DNA of 64,000 nt from Paenibacillus montanisoli (GCF_003268025.1 NZ_QLUW01000005.1:397580-461579); one strand, 5' to 3'; counted from the stretch's first letter, positions 35,814-44,514 are shown. The notes: generated by a model from the sequence alone, not told the origin. Numbers and translations: made by a program.

Positions 35814-36899
35814 TTACTGCTTCTCTGCTGTTGATTCCGGTATCGACGATAACGACTGCACCGGTTTCTGCTCCTTCACTTGGTTCTCTTCAGGGAGCGG
35901 CAGCTCTGCTTTCGTTTTCTTCGGATTGAGCCAAGCTGCGATCAACTGCTTCGTTGCAGCCAAGTCCTTTTCATCCGCATAGTAGTACCACACACCATTT
36001 CTCTTGCTGTACTGACCTTTGCCTTTAAGAGTGTGGCTGTAAATGGTACGGTTGTCAGTCTGCAGCATGCTCTTCGCCAATTCGATCGAATGCTCCGGCG
36101 TCAGGTCCGTGGAGTAATTTTTGCCCATAATATCAATTAGTTCAGGAATCTTGGACCACTGCCCGACTTTTGAAGCTTTTGCCATGATGGCGTTTAGAAA
36201 CTGCTGGTGACGTCCTGCGCGGCTTGTATCGCCGCCGGCATCTTCGCGGAAGCGGACATAATTGAGCGCCTCTGTGCCGTTGTAGAGCTCTTTTCCGGCC
36301 TTAACGACGAACTTCTCGTGACCCGGATCATCATTAACCAGATCCTTCGTAATCGGCAGCGAAATGCCGCCCATCGCATCAATGACGTCGCGGAAGCCGG
36401 TAAAGTTAATTGTAGCATAATGATCGACATGTGTGGTGAATAATCGCTCGACAGTTTCTACCGACATTTTGGCTCCGCCGAATGCGTAGGCATGGGTAAT
36501 TTTATCCTCCCATTGATTGCCCCTTCTTGTCTTCTTGCCAACAATATCGACGTACGTATCGCGCGGGATGGATACCATCAGAATCGCCCCGTCAACCGGC
36601 CGGATGACAGTTAGGATCATCGTATCCGAGCGTCCGACTTCCTTGCCGCGCTGATCAACGCCAAGCAGCAGCATCGTGAACGGCTCTTCCTTCTTGTACG
36701 TGGTTTTGACCGGTTCATGGCCTTCCAACGGCTGATACGACTTCTCCAGCTTCTCCTTGACTGTATCGGAAAAGAACGTATCAAATCCCCACAAGGCCAA
36801 TGCATTGCGATTGAAGTAGCCGACAGTACCTGCAAGCAGCACAATAACAAGCGTCACAGCGAGCCATGTATATAAGCGTCGTGTTTTTCTTGGTTGCAT
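35814..36899 (-). CDS. LytR-CpsA-Psr (LCP) family wall glycopolymer ligase
   Basis: A 361-residue bitopic protein: basic N terminus, transmembrane helix (WLAVTLVIVLLAGTVGYF), then the LCP domain with FTMLLLGVDQRG, RSDTMILTVIRP, VSIPRDTYVDI and the conserved Arg/Asp pattern in NYVRFREDAGGDTSRAGRHQ. LCP enzymes transfer undecaprenyl-linked teichoic acids or capsule onto peptidoglycan. A Pro/Glu-rich tail follows. Divergent from the DUF4870 gene. Confidence 0.93.
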   Translation of the reverse strand: MQPRKTRRLYTWLAVTLVIVLLAGTVGYFNRNALALWGFDTFFSDTVKEKLEKSYQPLEGHEPVKTTYKKEEPFTMLLLGVDQRGKEVGRSDTMILTVIRPVDGAILMVSIPRDTYVDIVGKKTRRGNQWEDKITHAYAFGGAKMSVETVERLFTTHVDHYATINFTGFRDVIDAMGGISLPITKDLVNDDPGHEKFVVKAGKELYNGTEALNYVRFREDAGGDTSRAGRHQQFLNAIMAKASKVGQWSKIPELIDIMGKNYSTDLTPEHSIELAKSMLQTDNRTIYSHTLKGKGQYSKRNGVWYYYADEKDLAATKQLIAAWLNPKKTKAELPLPEENQVKEQKPVQSLSSIPESTAEKQ

Positions 36900-37083
36900 A
36901 TGGTTGTAAACGCTCCATTCTCTTCAAATCTATTTACACGCGGCTTCCTTAATTCTAAACGATTATATGCGCACGAAAGTTACAAATGATTAGCAGCATT
37001 CCATTTCCAATTCTGGTCTTGCGATACAAGCATAGTTCGTGCTTTCGCCGAATACATACCTAACATAGGGAGGGGAAGAACGT

Positions 37084-37431
37084 ATGCAACCATTAGGACC
37101 GGATCCGTCTTCAACCGGTATCGACCCAAAGGTCGTCGGCCTGCTTTGCTATTTGGGCAGCTTTGTTACAGGCATTTTGTTTCTTGTGCTGGAGAAGAAG
37201 AGCAACTTCGTCAAATTTCACGCCATGCAATCGATTATGGTTTCAGTCGCCTTGCTTATCCTCAATATTTTGCTCGGCTTTATCCCGTTTATCGGCTGGC
37301 TGCTTGGCGTTTTGCTTACTCCGCTGACATTTATATTATGGATTGCATTAATGATCCTCGCGTTGCAAGGAAAGCGATTCAAGCTGCCGGTGATCGGCGA
37401 ATTCGCAGAGCGGGAAGCAAGCAAGTTTTAA
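37084..37431 (+). CDS. DUF4870 domain membrane protein
   Basis: A 115-residue protein with three to four hydrophobic helices (VVGLLCYLGSFVTGILFLVL, then VALLILNILLGFIPFIGWLL) in the Tic20-like DUF4870 pattern, including the NFVKFHAMQS signature between helices. Function unknown. AGGGAGGGGAAGAACGT precedes the ATG. A shared terminator separates it from convergent rpsR. Confidence 0.87.
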   Translation: MQPLGPDPSSTGIDPKVVGLLCYLGSFVTGILFLVLEKKSNFVKFHAMQSIMVSVALLILNILLGFIPFIGWLLGVLLTPLTFILWIALMILALQGKRFKLPVIGEFAEREASKF

Positions 37432-37445
37432 TGTATGATTAGACG

Positions 37446-37480
37446 CAAAAAAGGCAGCCGGGATCGGCTGCCTTTCTGTT
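37446..37480. terminator. Bidirectional terminator between DUF4870 gene and rpsR
   Basis: An 11-bp stem AAAGGCAGCCG / CGGCTGCCTTT carries U-runs in both directions (TTTCTGTT on plus, TTTTTTGCG on minus). Confidence 0.9.
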
Positions 37481-37487
37481 GTACGTC

Positions 37488-37766
37488 CTATTCCGTTGTA
37501 TATGGCAACAGCGCTACTTGACGGGAGCGTTTGATCGCGATCGTCAAAAGGCGTTGATACTTCGCGCTTGTTCCAGTTACACGACGTGGCAAAATTTTGC
37601 CGCGCTCGCTGATAAATTTACGAAGCAGGTCCGTATCTTTATAGTCGATGTGTGTAATTTTGTTAGCAGTGAAGAAGCATACTTTACGGCGTTTGTTACG
37701 GCCTTTACGGCCGCCGAATTTGCGTTCTGGACGCTCGTCGCCACCATCTCTTTGCTTAAAGCTCAT
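37488..37766 (-). CDS. rpsR: 30S ribosomal protein S18
   Basis: A 92-residue protein with the S18 core [20 protein letters not shown], then [20 protein letters not shown], which places it on the platform of the 30S subunit beside S6. The N terminus is longer and basic ([18 protein letters not shown]). The start ATG 37766 follows AGGACGG. It is last in the rpsF-ssb-rpsR operon. Confidence 0.97.
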   Translation of the reverse strand: MSFKQRDGGDERPERKFGGRKGRNKRRKVCFFTANKITHIDYKDTDLLRKFISERGKILPRRVTGTSAKYQRLLTIAIKRSRQVALLPYTTE

Positions 37767-37784
37767 GTTCATCCGTCCTTTCAA

Positions 37785-38318
37785 TTAGAATGGCAAATCA
37801 TCTTCCGATATATCGATCGGGCGTCCGTCATCTGAGAACGGATCACGATTGTTGTTGTTCCTTGGTGTGCCTCCCGAACGGCCTCCGCCTTGCGAATTGC
37901 CGCCACCGCCGAAGCCGCCTTGCTGGTTGCCTCCGCCGTAGCTGCTGCCGCCGCCATAGCTTGGAGCGCCTTCTTCACGCGGACCATTATCACGGTTACC
38001 GGATTCCAAGAAACGAACGTTGTCGGCAATGACTTCCGTCACGTAGACGCGCTTGCCTTCGTTGTTTTCGTAATTCCGCACCTGAATACGGCCTTCAACC
38101 GCCGTTAAGCGGCCTTTGCGCAAATAGTTCGCACAAGTTTCAGCAAGCTGCCGCCAAGTGACGATCGGAATAAAATCCGCCTCGCGTTCACCTTGACCGC
38201 CGCTTGTAAACGGACGATCCACCGCAAGCGTAAATTGCGTTACCGCAACGCCTGCCGGCGTATAGCGCATTTCAGGATCCTTTGTTAATCTGCCGATGAG
38301 AATAACGCGGTTCAACAT
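37785..38318 (-). CDS. ssb: Single-stranded DNA-binding protein SSB
   Basis: A 177-residue OB-fold protein ([20 protein letters not shown], then [17 protein letters not shown] and [16 protein letters not shown]). It has a long Gly/Asn/Gln-rich disordered linker (about residues 110-165) and the acidic tip SEDDLPF that recruits replication and repair partners. It lies in the classic rpsF-ssb-rpsR operon. GGAGGCGATAGACG precedes the ATG. Confidence 0.97.
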   Translation of the reverse strand: MLNRVILIGRLTKDPEMRYTPAGVAVTQFTLAVDRPFTSGGQGEREADFIPIVTWRQLAETCANYLRKGRLTAVEGRIQVRNYENNEGKRVYVTEVIADNVRFLESGNRDNGPREEGAPSYGGGSSYGGGNQQGGFGGGGNSQGGGRSGGTPRNNNNRDPFSDDGRPIDISEDDLPF

Positions 38319-38359
38319 CGTCTATCGCCTCCAATCGAAACATCCTTGCGTTGATGAGA

Positions 38360-38644
38360 CTAAGCTACATCTTTAGTGACCAAGAAACGGATAACTTCAT
38401 CCGTAATCTTCATGACGCGGTCAAGTTCAGCAACAACTTCTGGAGTTGCGTTGAAGCTTACCAGTACGTAGATACCGTCACGAATCTTGTTGATCTCATA
38501 CGCAAGGCGGCGCTTGCCGAGCACGTCATGCTTGACGATTTCTCCGCCGTTTCCGATGATTGCTTGGAACTTTTCAGTCAGAGCTTGTACTTGCTCTTGT
38601 TCCACATCCGGACGAATGATGTACATCAATTCATATTTGCGCAT
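38360..38644 (-). CDS. rpsF: 30S ribosomal protein S6
   Basis: A 94-residue ferredoxin-like protein that begins MRKYELMYIIRPDVEQEQVQ, with the conserved VLGKRRLAYEINKIRDGIYV segment. It binds S18 on the 30S platform. GAGGAGGTGAAATAA precedes the start. The leader upstream (38645 to about 38700) can form a hairpin around CCCATATGGG and might mediate S6:S18 autoregulation, but the specific CCG-loop motif was not demonstrated. Confidence 0.97.
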   Translation of the reverse strand: MRKYELMYIIRPDVEQEQVQALTEKFQAIIGNGGEIVKHDVLGKRRLAYEINKIRDGIYVLVSFNATPEVVAELDRVMKITDEVIRFLVTKDVA

Positions 38645-38878
38645 TTATTTCACCTCCTCTTGGACTGTGCGGCCCCCATATGGGAGCAAGGAGCGAGTTA
38701 ATTTCTCGCATACCTGAATACTATACCAAACTTAGCACCTGCTTGACAAGTGCCCATTCTGACGCATAACCTGCCTCATTCTTCCGTTCATGATCCTCCT
38801 TCAATCGTTGCACACTATAGTTCGGACGGGCACTTTACCGTCCTCAGTCGTGTAACAGCCATGGAGGTGTAATTCATT

Positions 38879-39058
38879 ATGGGTGAATGGACAGAATTTC
38901 GAGAAGGCGACCGTGCGCCTAACGACGGCATGTACATTGAAATCGGCGAAGCGTCTTTCCATATGGGCGTCAATAAGCCGCAGAAGATCCAGCTGAAGAA
39001 GGGCGATAAGTTCCCTGCTCTTTCGAATAAGGATCGCAAGTGGAAGAGATTCCACTGA
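38879..39058 (+). CDS. YjzC family protein
   Basis: A 59-residue protein that begins MGEWTEFREGDRAPNDGMYI, with NKPQKIQLKKGDKFPALSN later. It matches the YjzC pattern of about 60 residues (gel-like APNxGxYIEIGE and PQKIxLxxGDxFP). Function unknown. ATGGAGGTGTAATTC gives a strong ribosome site. It is too short and low in hydrophobicity to be a membrane protein. Confidence 0.85.
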   Translation: MGEWTEFREGDRAPNDGMYIEIGEASFHMGVNKPQKIQLKKGDKFPALSNKDRKWKRFH

Positions 39059-39138
39059 ACGAACAACCCCGGCTTGATGCATGATCATTTTAAAATCGCT
39101 GTATAGAAAAAGCACAGTCTGTGCATTATAGTTTGTGA
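39059..39138 (+). promoter_or_regulatory. Putative promoter region of the small RNA
   Basis: TATAGT at 39128-39133 would place transcription start near 39139, exactly at the 5' strand of the closing stem of the small RNA. No good -35 element is visible 16-18 nt upstream, so the promoter assignment is tentative. Confidence 0.35.
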
Positions 39139-39360
39139 CGGTGTAAAGAGAGGTGTGGTTCCATTGAACCAATGCGTGCACGAACCTCAAGGAGATCTTG
39201 TCCACTCAGCATAGAAGCGGAGGGTTGTGCCAAAGACCAGTGTCTGTAACACACGCACACCGATTAAAAATCGGTGAACCAAGGTTTCTTACGAAGTTGT
39301 AGTGATGACTGTTTTCTAAATCAAACACCGTTGGAGAAGGGCTCGCGAGAGCCCTTTTTT
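39139..39360 (+). ncRNA. Structured small RNA with intrinsic terminator (6S-like architecture, unidentified)
   Basis: No protein frame fits here. ACGGTGT at 39139-39145 can pair with ACACCGT at 39325-39331, closing a domain of about 193 nt. Inside are hairpins GGTTC-CATT-GAACC, CACCGATT-AAA-AATCGGTG and GTGT-CTGTA-ACAC, and a longer-range pairing of GCGTG with CACGC. A perfect terminator (AAGGGCTC-GCGA-GAGCCCTT plus U-run) follows at 39337-39360. Size and single closing stem resemble 6S RNA. Motifs of SRP RNA, tmRNA, RNase P and T-box were looked for and not found. Confidence 0.5.
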
Positions 39361-39405
39361 CCATTGTTTCGCTTTTTCACAGTTGCTGTCTCATTCAATT
39401 CGAAC

Positions 39406-39433
39406 AACAAAAAAACGACCTCTTCAGGTCGTT
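39406..39433 (-). terminator. Terminator after tRNA-Ser
   Basis: Stem AACGACCT / AGGTCGTT with a 4-nt loop is followed by TTTTTTTGTTG on the minus strand. Confidence 0.9.
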
Positions 39434-39446
39434 GGTTGATTAAGTA

Positions 39447-39537
39447 TGGCGGAGAGGGTGGGATTCGAACCCACGCACGCTGTGACACGCCTAGCTGATT
39501 TCGAGTCAGCCCCCTTGGGCCTCTTGGGTACCTCTCC
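39447..39537 (-). tRNA. tRNA-Ser (anticodon CGA)
   Basis: 91 nt including an encoded CCA. The acceptor stem GGAGAGG pairs with CCTCTCC. The anticodon stem GCTGA/TCAGC encloses the loop CTCGAAA, giving anticodon CGA for UCG codons. A long variable arm, as required for class II serine tRNAs, precedes the T-arm GTGGGTTCGAATCCCAC. Confidence 0.96.
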
Positions 39538-39592
39538 ATATATGTCGGTCAGCAAAAATTATATTACCACGGGACTTGTACAAATGCAAGCG

Positions 39593-39835
39593 CTAATTTT
39601 TCGCTTGTTCGTTTCCGCCTTCTTCCTCGTTTACACCCTCAGCAGATTTTGATCTCAACACCTTCTTCATGTTCTTCTCGAATTTAGCACGCGGTATAAG
39701 TACGCTGTGTTTGCACCCGACGCATTTGATGCGAATATCCATCCCCATCCGGATGATCTCCATCTCGTTCGTTCCGCAAGGATGCTGTTTTTTCATTTGG
39801 ACGACATCGCCCAGCTCAAACTGCTTCCTCTCCAT
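39593..39835 (-). CDS. DUF951 domain protein (YyzM-like)
   Basis: An 80-residue protein that begins MERKQFELGDVVQMKKQHPC. The segment HPCGTNEM..IRMGMDIRIKCVGC holds the conserved Cys residues and the GADI/GMDI-R-IKC-GC motif of DUF951. Small nucleic-acid-binding fold suspected in the family. It has a charged C-terminal tail. The position between mnm/par genes and the rpsF operon is conserved in Bacillales. Confidence 0.87.
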   Translation of the reverse strand: MERKQFELGDVVQMKKQHPCGTNEMEIIRMGMDIRIKCVGCKHSVLIPRAKFEKNMKKVLRSKSAEGVNEEEGGNEQAKN

Positions 39836-39895
39836 CGCAATCCGCTCCCCTAATCCAATGTTTGCTTCTTTATCTTTATCGTATCTGTTCGAACC

Positions 39896-40135
39896 TCATA
39901 ACTCAATGGGCTCGTACCGATCCTCAATCCGCCGGAATATCCCTCTGATCTCTACCTGTTCCCCAGTGATGACTTCTTTCACGGCTAGCAAATCCGACTC
40001 AGGAAAGTGGATTGAGAGTGCACAACCAGCGGTTATTTGCTTCGGAGTAGGACAGATATCTATTTCAATCTCTGCATATTCTAATAGCATCTCCGCCCGC
40101 AGCGCCTGCTGGGTAGAGTCAAAGGCTATAAGCAC
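39896..40135 (-). CDS. DUF3343 domain protein
   Basis: A 79-residue protein with IDICPTPKQITAGCALSIHF, the Cys-containing signature of DUF3343 (putative Se/S-transfer or MnmA-associated family). GTG 40135 lies 8 nt from GGAGG and begins MLIAFDSTQQAL; the longer open frame to 40207 is not supported. It lies close to a cysteine-desulfurase-like gene, which fits sulfur transfer, but that is inference. Confidence 0.8.
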   Translation of the reverse strand: MLIAFDSTQQALRAEMLLEYAEIEIDICPTPKQITAGCALSIHFPESDLLAVKEVITGEQVEIRGIFRRIEDRYEPIEL

Positions 40136-40314
40136 GCATCGCACCTCCAGACTGATTTTATTGCGTTTCGTTAGGGCTGCCAAGTATAAAATGGTTGTCT
40201 CAACCATATACTAGTAACCAAGCGTCAAGTACAGCCGCTCTATCATTTTGCATGAAGTCTAGCACGCGTTTTATCCAGTTATCGTAATTCATAGAGTTGG
40301 CGGGAGGGGAATCT

Positions 40315-40908
40315 ATGAAATTGCCAGGAATGAAAGAAACACCGCTCAAAGTACCGTACACGGAGCCTAATATCAACGGACTTCTGATTAATCGCATCAC
40401 GTACCACCTCGACAGTATTCCTGCCGATCGCAGGCTTGTCGTGGTTTGCGTGGGCACAGACCGTTCCACCGGCGATTCGCTCGGCCCGCTTGTCGGCACG
40501 TCGCTCAGCAAATTCCGCAGCCCCTTCTTCGATCTATATGGCACACTGGAAGAACCGGTCCATGCCATGAACCTGGATGAAACCTTATTCGACATCAACA
40601 AGTACATCCGCAAGCCTTTTGTCATTGGCATCGATGCTTGTCTAGGCCAAGCCGCGAGCGTTGGTTGCATCCAAGTCGGCACGGGACCTGTTCGCCCAGG
40701 AGCCGGCGTTAATAAAGATCTTCCTCCCGTCGGTGACATTCATATTACCGGAATCGTTAACGTGGGTGGATTTATGGAGTACTTCGTCCTTCAAAACACG
40801 CGCCTTCATCTCGTTATGCGAATGGCCGATATTATTTCGCACAGCCTGTTCTCATCCATTATGAAATGCGTTCGCCCTACTTCGATCCCCGCTGCGACGC
40901 AAGATTGA
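40315..40908 (+). CDS. yyaC: Spore protease YyaC
   Basis: A 197-residue DUF1256 protein, related in fold to germination protease GPR. Motifs: LVVVCVGTDRSTGDSLGPLV, then FVIGIDACLGQAASVGCIQV and INVGGFMEYFVLQNTRLH-like. The ATG at 40315 has GGGAGGGGAATCT upstream. It is divergent from DUF3343. The final 32 nt overlap the 3' end of the DUF4446 gene on the opposite strand. Its presence supports a spore-forming host. Confidence 0.93.
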   Translation: MKLPGMKETPLKVPYTEPNINGLLINRITYHLDSIPADRRLVVVCVGTDRSTGDSLGPLVGTSLSKFRSPFFDLYGTLEEPVHAMNLDETLFDINKYIRKPFVIGIDACLGQAASVGCIQVGTGPVRPGAGVNKDLPPVGDIHITGIVNVGGFMEYFVLQNTRLHLVMRMADIISHSLFSSIMKCVRPTSIPAATQD

Positions 40909-41374
40909 TCGCTTCGATTTCTTCCGGCGTCAGCGGATATTTCGATTGTCCTTCTTGAACCGGCTTCGCGTACAAAAACGTATTCTCGCGGCCATGGATG
41001 CCGCTTAACACCATTCCATCTTCGGCATCATCTATAACCGCAATCGAGAAGCTAAGATCGCTCCCGCGCTCCGCAAACGCATTATAACGATGAATGCCGA
41101 TGTTCCCTTTCTTTTTCTTCAACGTATCATTCAAGGATCTAACGCTCTGCTTCAGTTTGTTCTGTCCTTCTTCTTGTTCGGCCAATCGTTGTTTCAAATC
41201 AATGATGACGCTCTCCAGTTCCTCTACGCCTGCACCGCTCATAAATTGCTTGTAGCTTTTCCTCAACCGCTTCAACTTACTGCCAATGACAAAACTGCGA
41301 ACCACCAAAATAAGCACGACCAGCAGCAAACCGGCCGTCACCCAATCCGACGGTGTATCTATAAGTTGATCCAT
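40877..41374 (-). CDS. DUF4446 family protein
   Basis: A 165-residue protein with an N-terminal transmembrane helix (WVTAGLLLVVLILVVRSFVI), a coiled-coil (LESVIIDLKQRLAEQEEGQN) and a C-terminal domain with IGIHRYNAFAERGSDLSFSI, the hallmark of DUF4446 (YyaB-like), seen near spo0J in many Bacillales. Function unknown. It overlaps yyaC tail-to-tail. Confidence 0.87.
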   Translation of the reverse strand: MDQLIDTPSDWVTAGLLLVVLILVVRSFVIGSKLKRLRKSYKQFMSGAGVEELESVIIDLKQRLAEQEEGQNKLKQSVRSLNDTLKKKKGNIGIHRYNAFAERGSDLSFSIAVIDDAEDGMVLSGIHGRENTFLYAKPVQEGQSKYPLTPEEIEAINLASQRGSK

Positions 41375-41403
41375 GATGCTTAGCTCTCCCCACTTATCCC
41401 ACT

Positions 41404-42576
41404 TTAGCTGTAATGCTGCTTAATTTCTTTTACAGCCGCAATGAATGCTTCAACTTCTTGTTGCGTAGTGAAGCATCCGACACTTGCCCGTATTGCCCCT
41501 GTATCCACCGTCCCCGCTGTCGCATGTGCAAGCGGCGTACAATGAAATCCCGTTCGAACGGCGATCTGATAATGCTGGTCCAAAATAAAACCAATCTCGG
41601 ACGGGTCGGCCCCATGCATAACAAAGGATACAATTCCCGTCCGCGGCTTCCCAAGTTCCGGACCCAGAATTTTCAGCCCATCAATGGCAAGCAGCCCCTC
41701 CATCATTTGCTGCGTCAGCGTCCATTCTCTAGTATGGATGTTTTGTACCGTCTCATGCAGAATATGCTGAATACCAGCTTTCAACCCATTAATGCCAGCG
41801 GCATTTTGCGTTCCTGCCTCATACCGATCCGGACGCACTTTTGGCTGCTCAATCGCTTCCGATTGACTGCCCGTCCCACCGTGCAGGAGAGGCTCCAACT
41901 CCAAATTGGGGTGAATGTACAGCCCGCCTGTCCCCTGCGGCCCCAGCAGCCCTTTATGGCCCGGAAACGCGAGCATATCAATCCCCATCTGCTCAACGTC
42001 GATCTCCAGCAGCCCTGCTGTCTGCGCTGCATCTACAAGAAGTTTAACGCCGCGCTTTCGCGAGATTTCACCGATTTCGGCAACCGGGAGTATAGTACCT
42101 AACAGATTCGAACTGTGATTCACGACGACAAGCTTTGTATTGGACTGAATAGCAGCTTCGATCTGTTTGGCATCCAATTCGCCGAATTGGTTAGGTTCAA
42201 CATAGGTGACCTCAATCTCCATGAATCGCTTCAAATATTCCAATGGCCTTCTTACCGAGTTATGTTCCACAGCAGTTGCAATTACATGATCTCCACTGAT
42301 TAACAACCCTTTAATCGCGGTATTTAACGCCATAGTCGTATTCAGTGCGAACGCAATATCGTTTGGATTGGAGACATGAAACAGTTTCGACAACGCTTTT
42401 CTTGTATTAAACAAGATCCTGCTCGCCCGCACCGCCATCGCATGACTGCCTCTGCCCGGATTCGCCCCATCCTGCTCCATCGCGTCCATAACTGCCTTCA
42501 GCACCTCCGGCGGCTTCGGCCAAGAGGTTGCGGCATGATCAAGATAAATCAATTTCCGTTCCGACGTTCGCTCCAT
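41404..42576 (-). CDS. Class V aminotransferase, cysteine desulfurase-like
   Basis: A 390-residue PLP enzyme. YLDHAATSWPKPPEVLKAVM is the N-terminal signature. The PLP lysine is in MLAFPGHKGLLGPQGTGGLY, and the catalytic region with a Cys is VRTGFHCTPLAHATAGT. This matches the Csd/SufS-like desulfurases that mobilise sulfur from cysteine. ATG 42576 with GAGGAGGGGATTGAA upstream is chosen over the frame to 42669. The neighbouring DUF3343 gene may be the sulfur acceptor. Confidence 0.9.
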   Translation of the reverse strand: MERTSERKLIYLDHAATSWPKPPEVLKAVMDAMEQDGANPGRGSHAMAVRASRILFNTRKALSKLFHVSNPNDIAFALNTTMALNTAIKGLLISGDHVIATAVEHNSVRRPLEYLKRFMEIEVTYVEPNQFGELDAKQIEAAIQSNTKLVVVNHSSNLLGTILPVAEIGEISRKRGVKLLVDAAQTAGLLEIDVEQMGIDMLAFPGHKGLLGPQGTGGLYIHPNLELEPLLHGGTGSQSEAIEQPKVRPDRYEAGTQNAAGINGLKAGIQHILHETVQNIHTREWTLTQQMMEGLLAIDGLKILGPELGKPRTGIVSFVMHGADPSEIGFILDQHYQIAVRTGFHCTPLAHATAGTVDTGAIRASVGCFTTQQEVEAFIAAVKEIKQHYS

Positions 42577-42703
42577 TTCAATCCCCTCCTCAAACAAACC
42601 GATCATTTCTGCAATCCTAACAATAGCATACTCGATTGGTACGCCCGCATCAAATTCGGACTCCGCCAATCGAGTATGCTATTTAGGTTGTTGGCTATTC
42701 GAA

Positions 42704-43555
42704 TTAGGACAACTGCTGCAACAGCTCCAGCAACCGTTCTAAATCTTGTTTGTTGAAGTAAAGGAGTTCAATACGCCCTTTATCTTTCTGCTGTTTGATT
42801 TTAACCGTTGTCTTAAACTGCTCGCGCAGTGTTTCCTCGAGTTGATCGATATAAGGATCCCGTTTTTTCGAAGGAAGCGGCTTCGCCTTTGCAGCTGCAG
42901 GCTGATCCAAGTTCTTAATTGCTTCCTCCAATTGGCGAACGCTCCACTCATTCGTTATCGTTAACTCTGCAAGCTCTTTCTTGCGCGCATCTTCCTTCAC
43001 TCCCACAATTGCCCTTGCATGACCCATTGAAATTGTTCCACGTGAAACATTATCTTTGATCTGCTCTGGCAGCGACAGCAAGCGAAGGAAGTTTGCAATA
43101 TGCGATCTGGACTTCCCTACTTTCATGGATAATTCTTCCTGAGTAAGATTGAACTTGTCCATTAACGCTTGATATGCAATCGCAAGCTCCATTGCATTGA
43201 GATCCTCGCGTTGAAGGTTCTCGATTAGCGCAATCTCCATAACCTGCTGATCCGTAAAGTTGCGAACGACTGCTGGGATCGTTGTATTACCGCAAAGCTG
43301 CGATGCACGGAACCGTCTTTCGCCGGCGATAATTTCATAGCCTTTGAGAACCGTTCGGACAATAATCGGTTGAATAACGCCATGCTGCTTGATGGATTCT
43401 GCTAACTCCTTAATTGCATCATCATCAAACGTTTTACGCGGTTGATACGGATTCGGACGCAGTTGAGATATCGAAACCTCAACCACCTTGTCGTCCTCGC
43501 TTACAGAAAGCGATGGAATAAGCGCATCAAGTCCTCTACCTAGCCGCTTGCTCAT
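42704..43555 (-). CDS. parB: Chromosome partition protein ParB (Spo0J)
   Basis: A 283-residue CTPase clamp that loads at parS and spreads. The N-terminal motifs are VEVSISQLRPNPYQPRKTFD and the GERRFRASQL nucleotide-binding segment. A helix-turn-helix (LTQEELSMKVGKSRSHIANF) precedes the C-terminal dimer domain. The gene carries a parS site inside it. Its start overlaps parA by 20 nt. Confidence 0.96.
   Translation of the reverse strand: MSKRLGRGLDALIPSLSVSEDDKVVEVSISQLRPNPYQPRKTFDDDAIKELAESIKQHGVIQPIIVRTVLKGYEIIAGERRFRASQLCGNTTIPAVVRNFTDQQVMEIALIENLQREDLNAMELAIAYQALMDKFNLTQEELSMKVGKSRSHIANFLRLLSLPEQIKDNVSRGTISMGHARAIVGVKEDARKKELAELTITNEWSVRQLEEAIKNLDQPAAAKAKPLPSKKRDPYIDQLEETLREQFKTTVKIKQQKDKGRIELLYFNKQDLERLLELLQQLS
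43034..43049. promoter_or_regulatory. parS site within parB
   Basis: TGTTCCACGTGAAACA is an exact 16-bp match to the Bacillus parS consensus, lying inside the parB coding sequence as in B. subtilis spo0J. Confidence 0.95.
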
Positions 43556-44309
43556 ACATTATCACTTCCTTCGCGAGTTCAAGATACACCTCTGCCCCTT
43601 TGGATCTTGGATCGTAAGTAATGATCGACTGTCCATGCGACGGAGCTTCACTTAAGCGGACGTTCCTCGGGATAATCGTTTGATAAACCTTCTGTTGAAA
43701 ATATTTCTTAACTTCTTCAATAACTTGAATGCCTAGGTTCGTACGGGCATCAAACATCGTGAGCAGAACGCCTTCGATCTGCAGCGAAGTGTTCAAATGC
43801 TTCTGTACAAGACGAACTGTATTTAACAGCTGGCTAAGACCTTCCAGCGCGTAATATTCACATTGTATAGGGATGATAACAGAATCCGATGCCGTCAACG
43901 AATTAATTGTTAGAATACCAAGCGACGGAGGACAATCGATAAGAATGTAATCATATTGGTTTTTCACAAGCGAAAGCGACTTTTTTAGACGCTGTTCACG
44001 AGAAATCGTAGGAACAAGTTCAATCTCTGCACCGGCCAATTGGATGGTTGCAGGGATTATATTAAGTCCTGGTATATTAGTAGGGCAAGTAGCGTCTTTC
44101 GGGTGGACATCATTAATAAGCACATCATAAATGCAATGTGCCACGTCTGCTTTATTAATCCCGATTCCGCTTGTCGTATTTCCCTGAGGGTCAATATCGA
44201 CGAGCAATACTTTTTTGCCAAGTGAAGCTAAACACGCGCCCAGATTCACGGACGTGGTCGTTTTTCCGACACCGCCCTTCTGGTTCGTTATTGCAATCGT
44301 TTTAGACAA
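43536..44309 (-). CDS. parA: Chromosome partition ATPase ParA (Soj)
   Basis: A 257-residue deviant-Walker ATPase: IAITNQKGGVGKTTTSVNLG with the signature lysine, switch II DYILIDCPPSLGIL, and VIPRNVRLSEAPSHGQ. It acts with ParB in origin segregation and, in sporulating bacteria, feeds back on DnaA. The start is taken as TTG 44309 (MSKTIAITNQ), 5 nt after AGAGGTGA. The in-frame GTG at 44318 overlaps that site. It overlaps parB by 20 nt. Confidence 0.95.
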   Translation of the reverse strand: MSKTIAITNQKGGVGKTTTSVNLGACLASLGKKVLLVDIDPQGNTTSGIGINKADVAHCIYDVLINDVHPKDATCPTNIPGLNIIPATIQLAGAEIELVPTISREQRLKKSLSLVKNQYDYILIDCPPSLGILTINSLTASDSVIIPIQCEYYALEGLSQLLNTVRLVQKHLNTSLQIEGVLLTMFDARTNLGIQVIEEVKKYFQQKVYQTIIPRNVRLSEAPSHGQSIITYDPRSKGAEVYLELAKEVIMYEQAAR

Positions 44310-44514
44310 ACCGTTCACCTCTATGCTGATTACTTAGTGATGCTATGAACCGTAGGTTTTGTTCAGATCTTAAGAATGTGAAAACCACACTATACTTCAC
44401 TTATTATTTAATAGAAAGAACTTGCACGTCTTAGAGAGATGGCGACAGCCACTTCTTCTTGTTTAATGAAAATGACGATGCCGTCCATGGTTCGGACGGC
44501 TGTCTGAATCGCTA

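Noticed and set aside
38645..38700. Certain S6:S18 autoregulatory leader
   Set aside because: A hairpin is possible, but the characteristic CCG-containing loop could not be demonstrated by eye.
39139..39360. SRP RNA, tmRNA, RNase P RNA or T-box identity for the small RNA
   Set aside because: None of the sequence signatures of these families (SRP GGAA/AGCAGG helix, tmRNA tag frame, P4 motifs, T-box GGGTGGAACC) is present.
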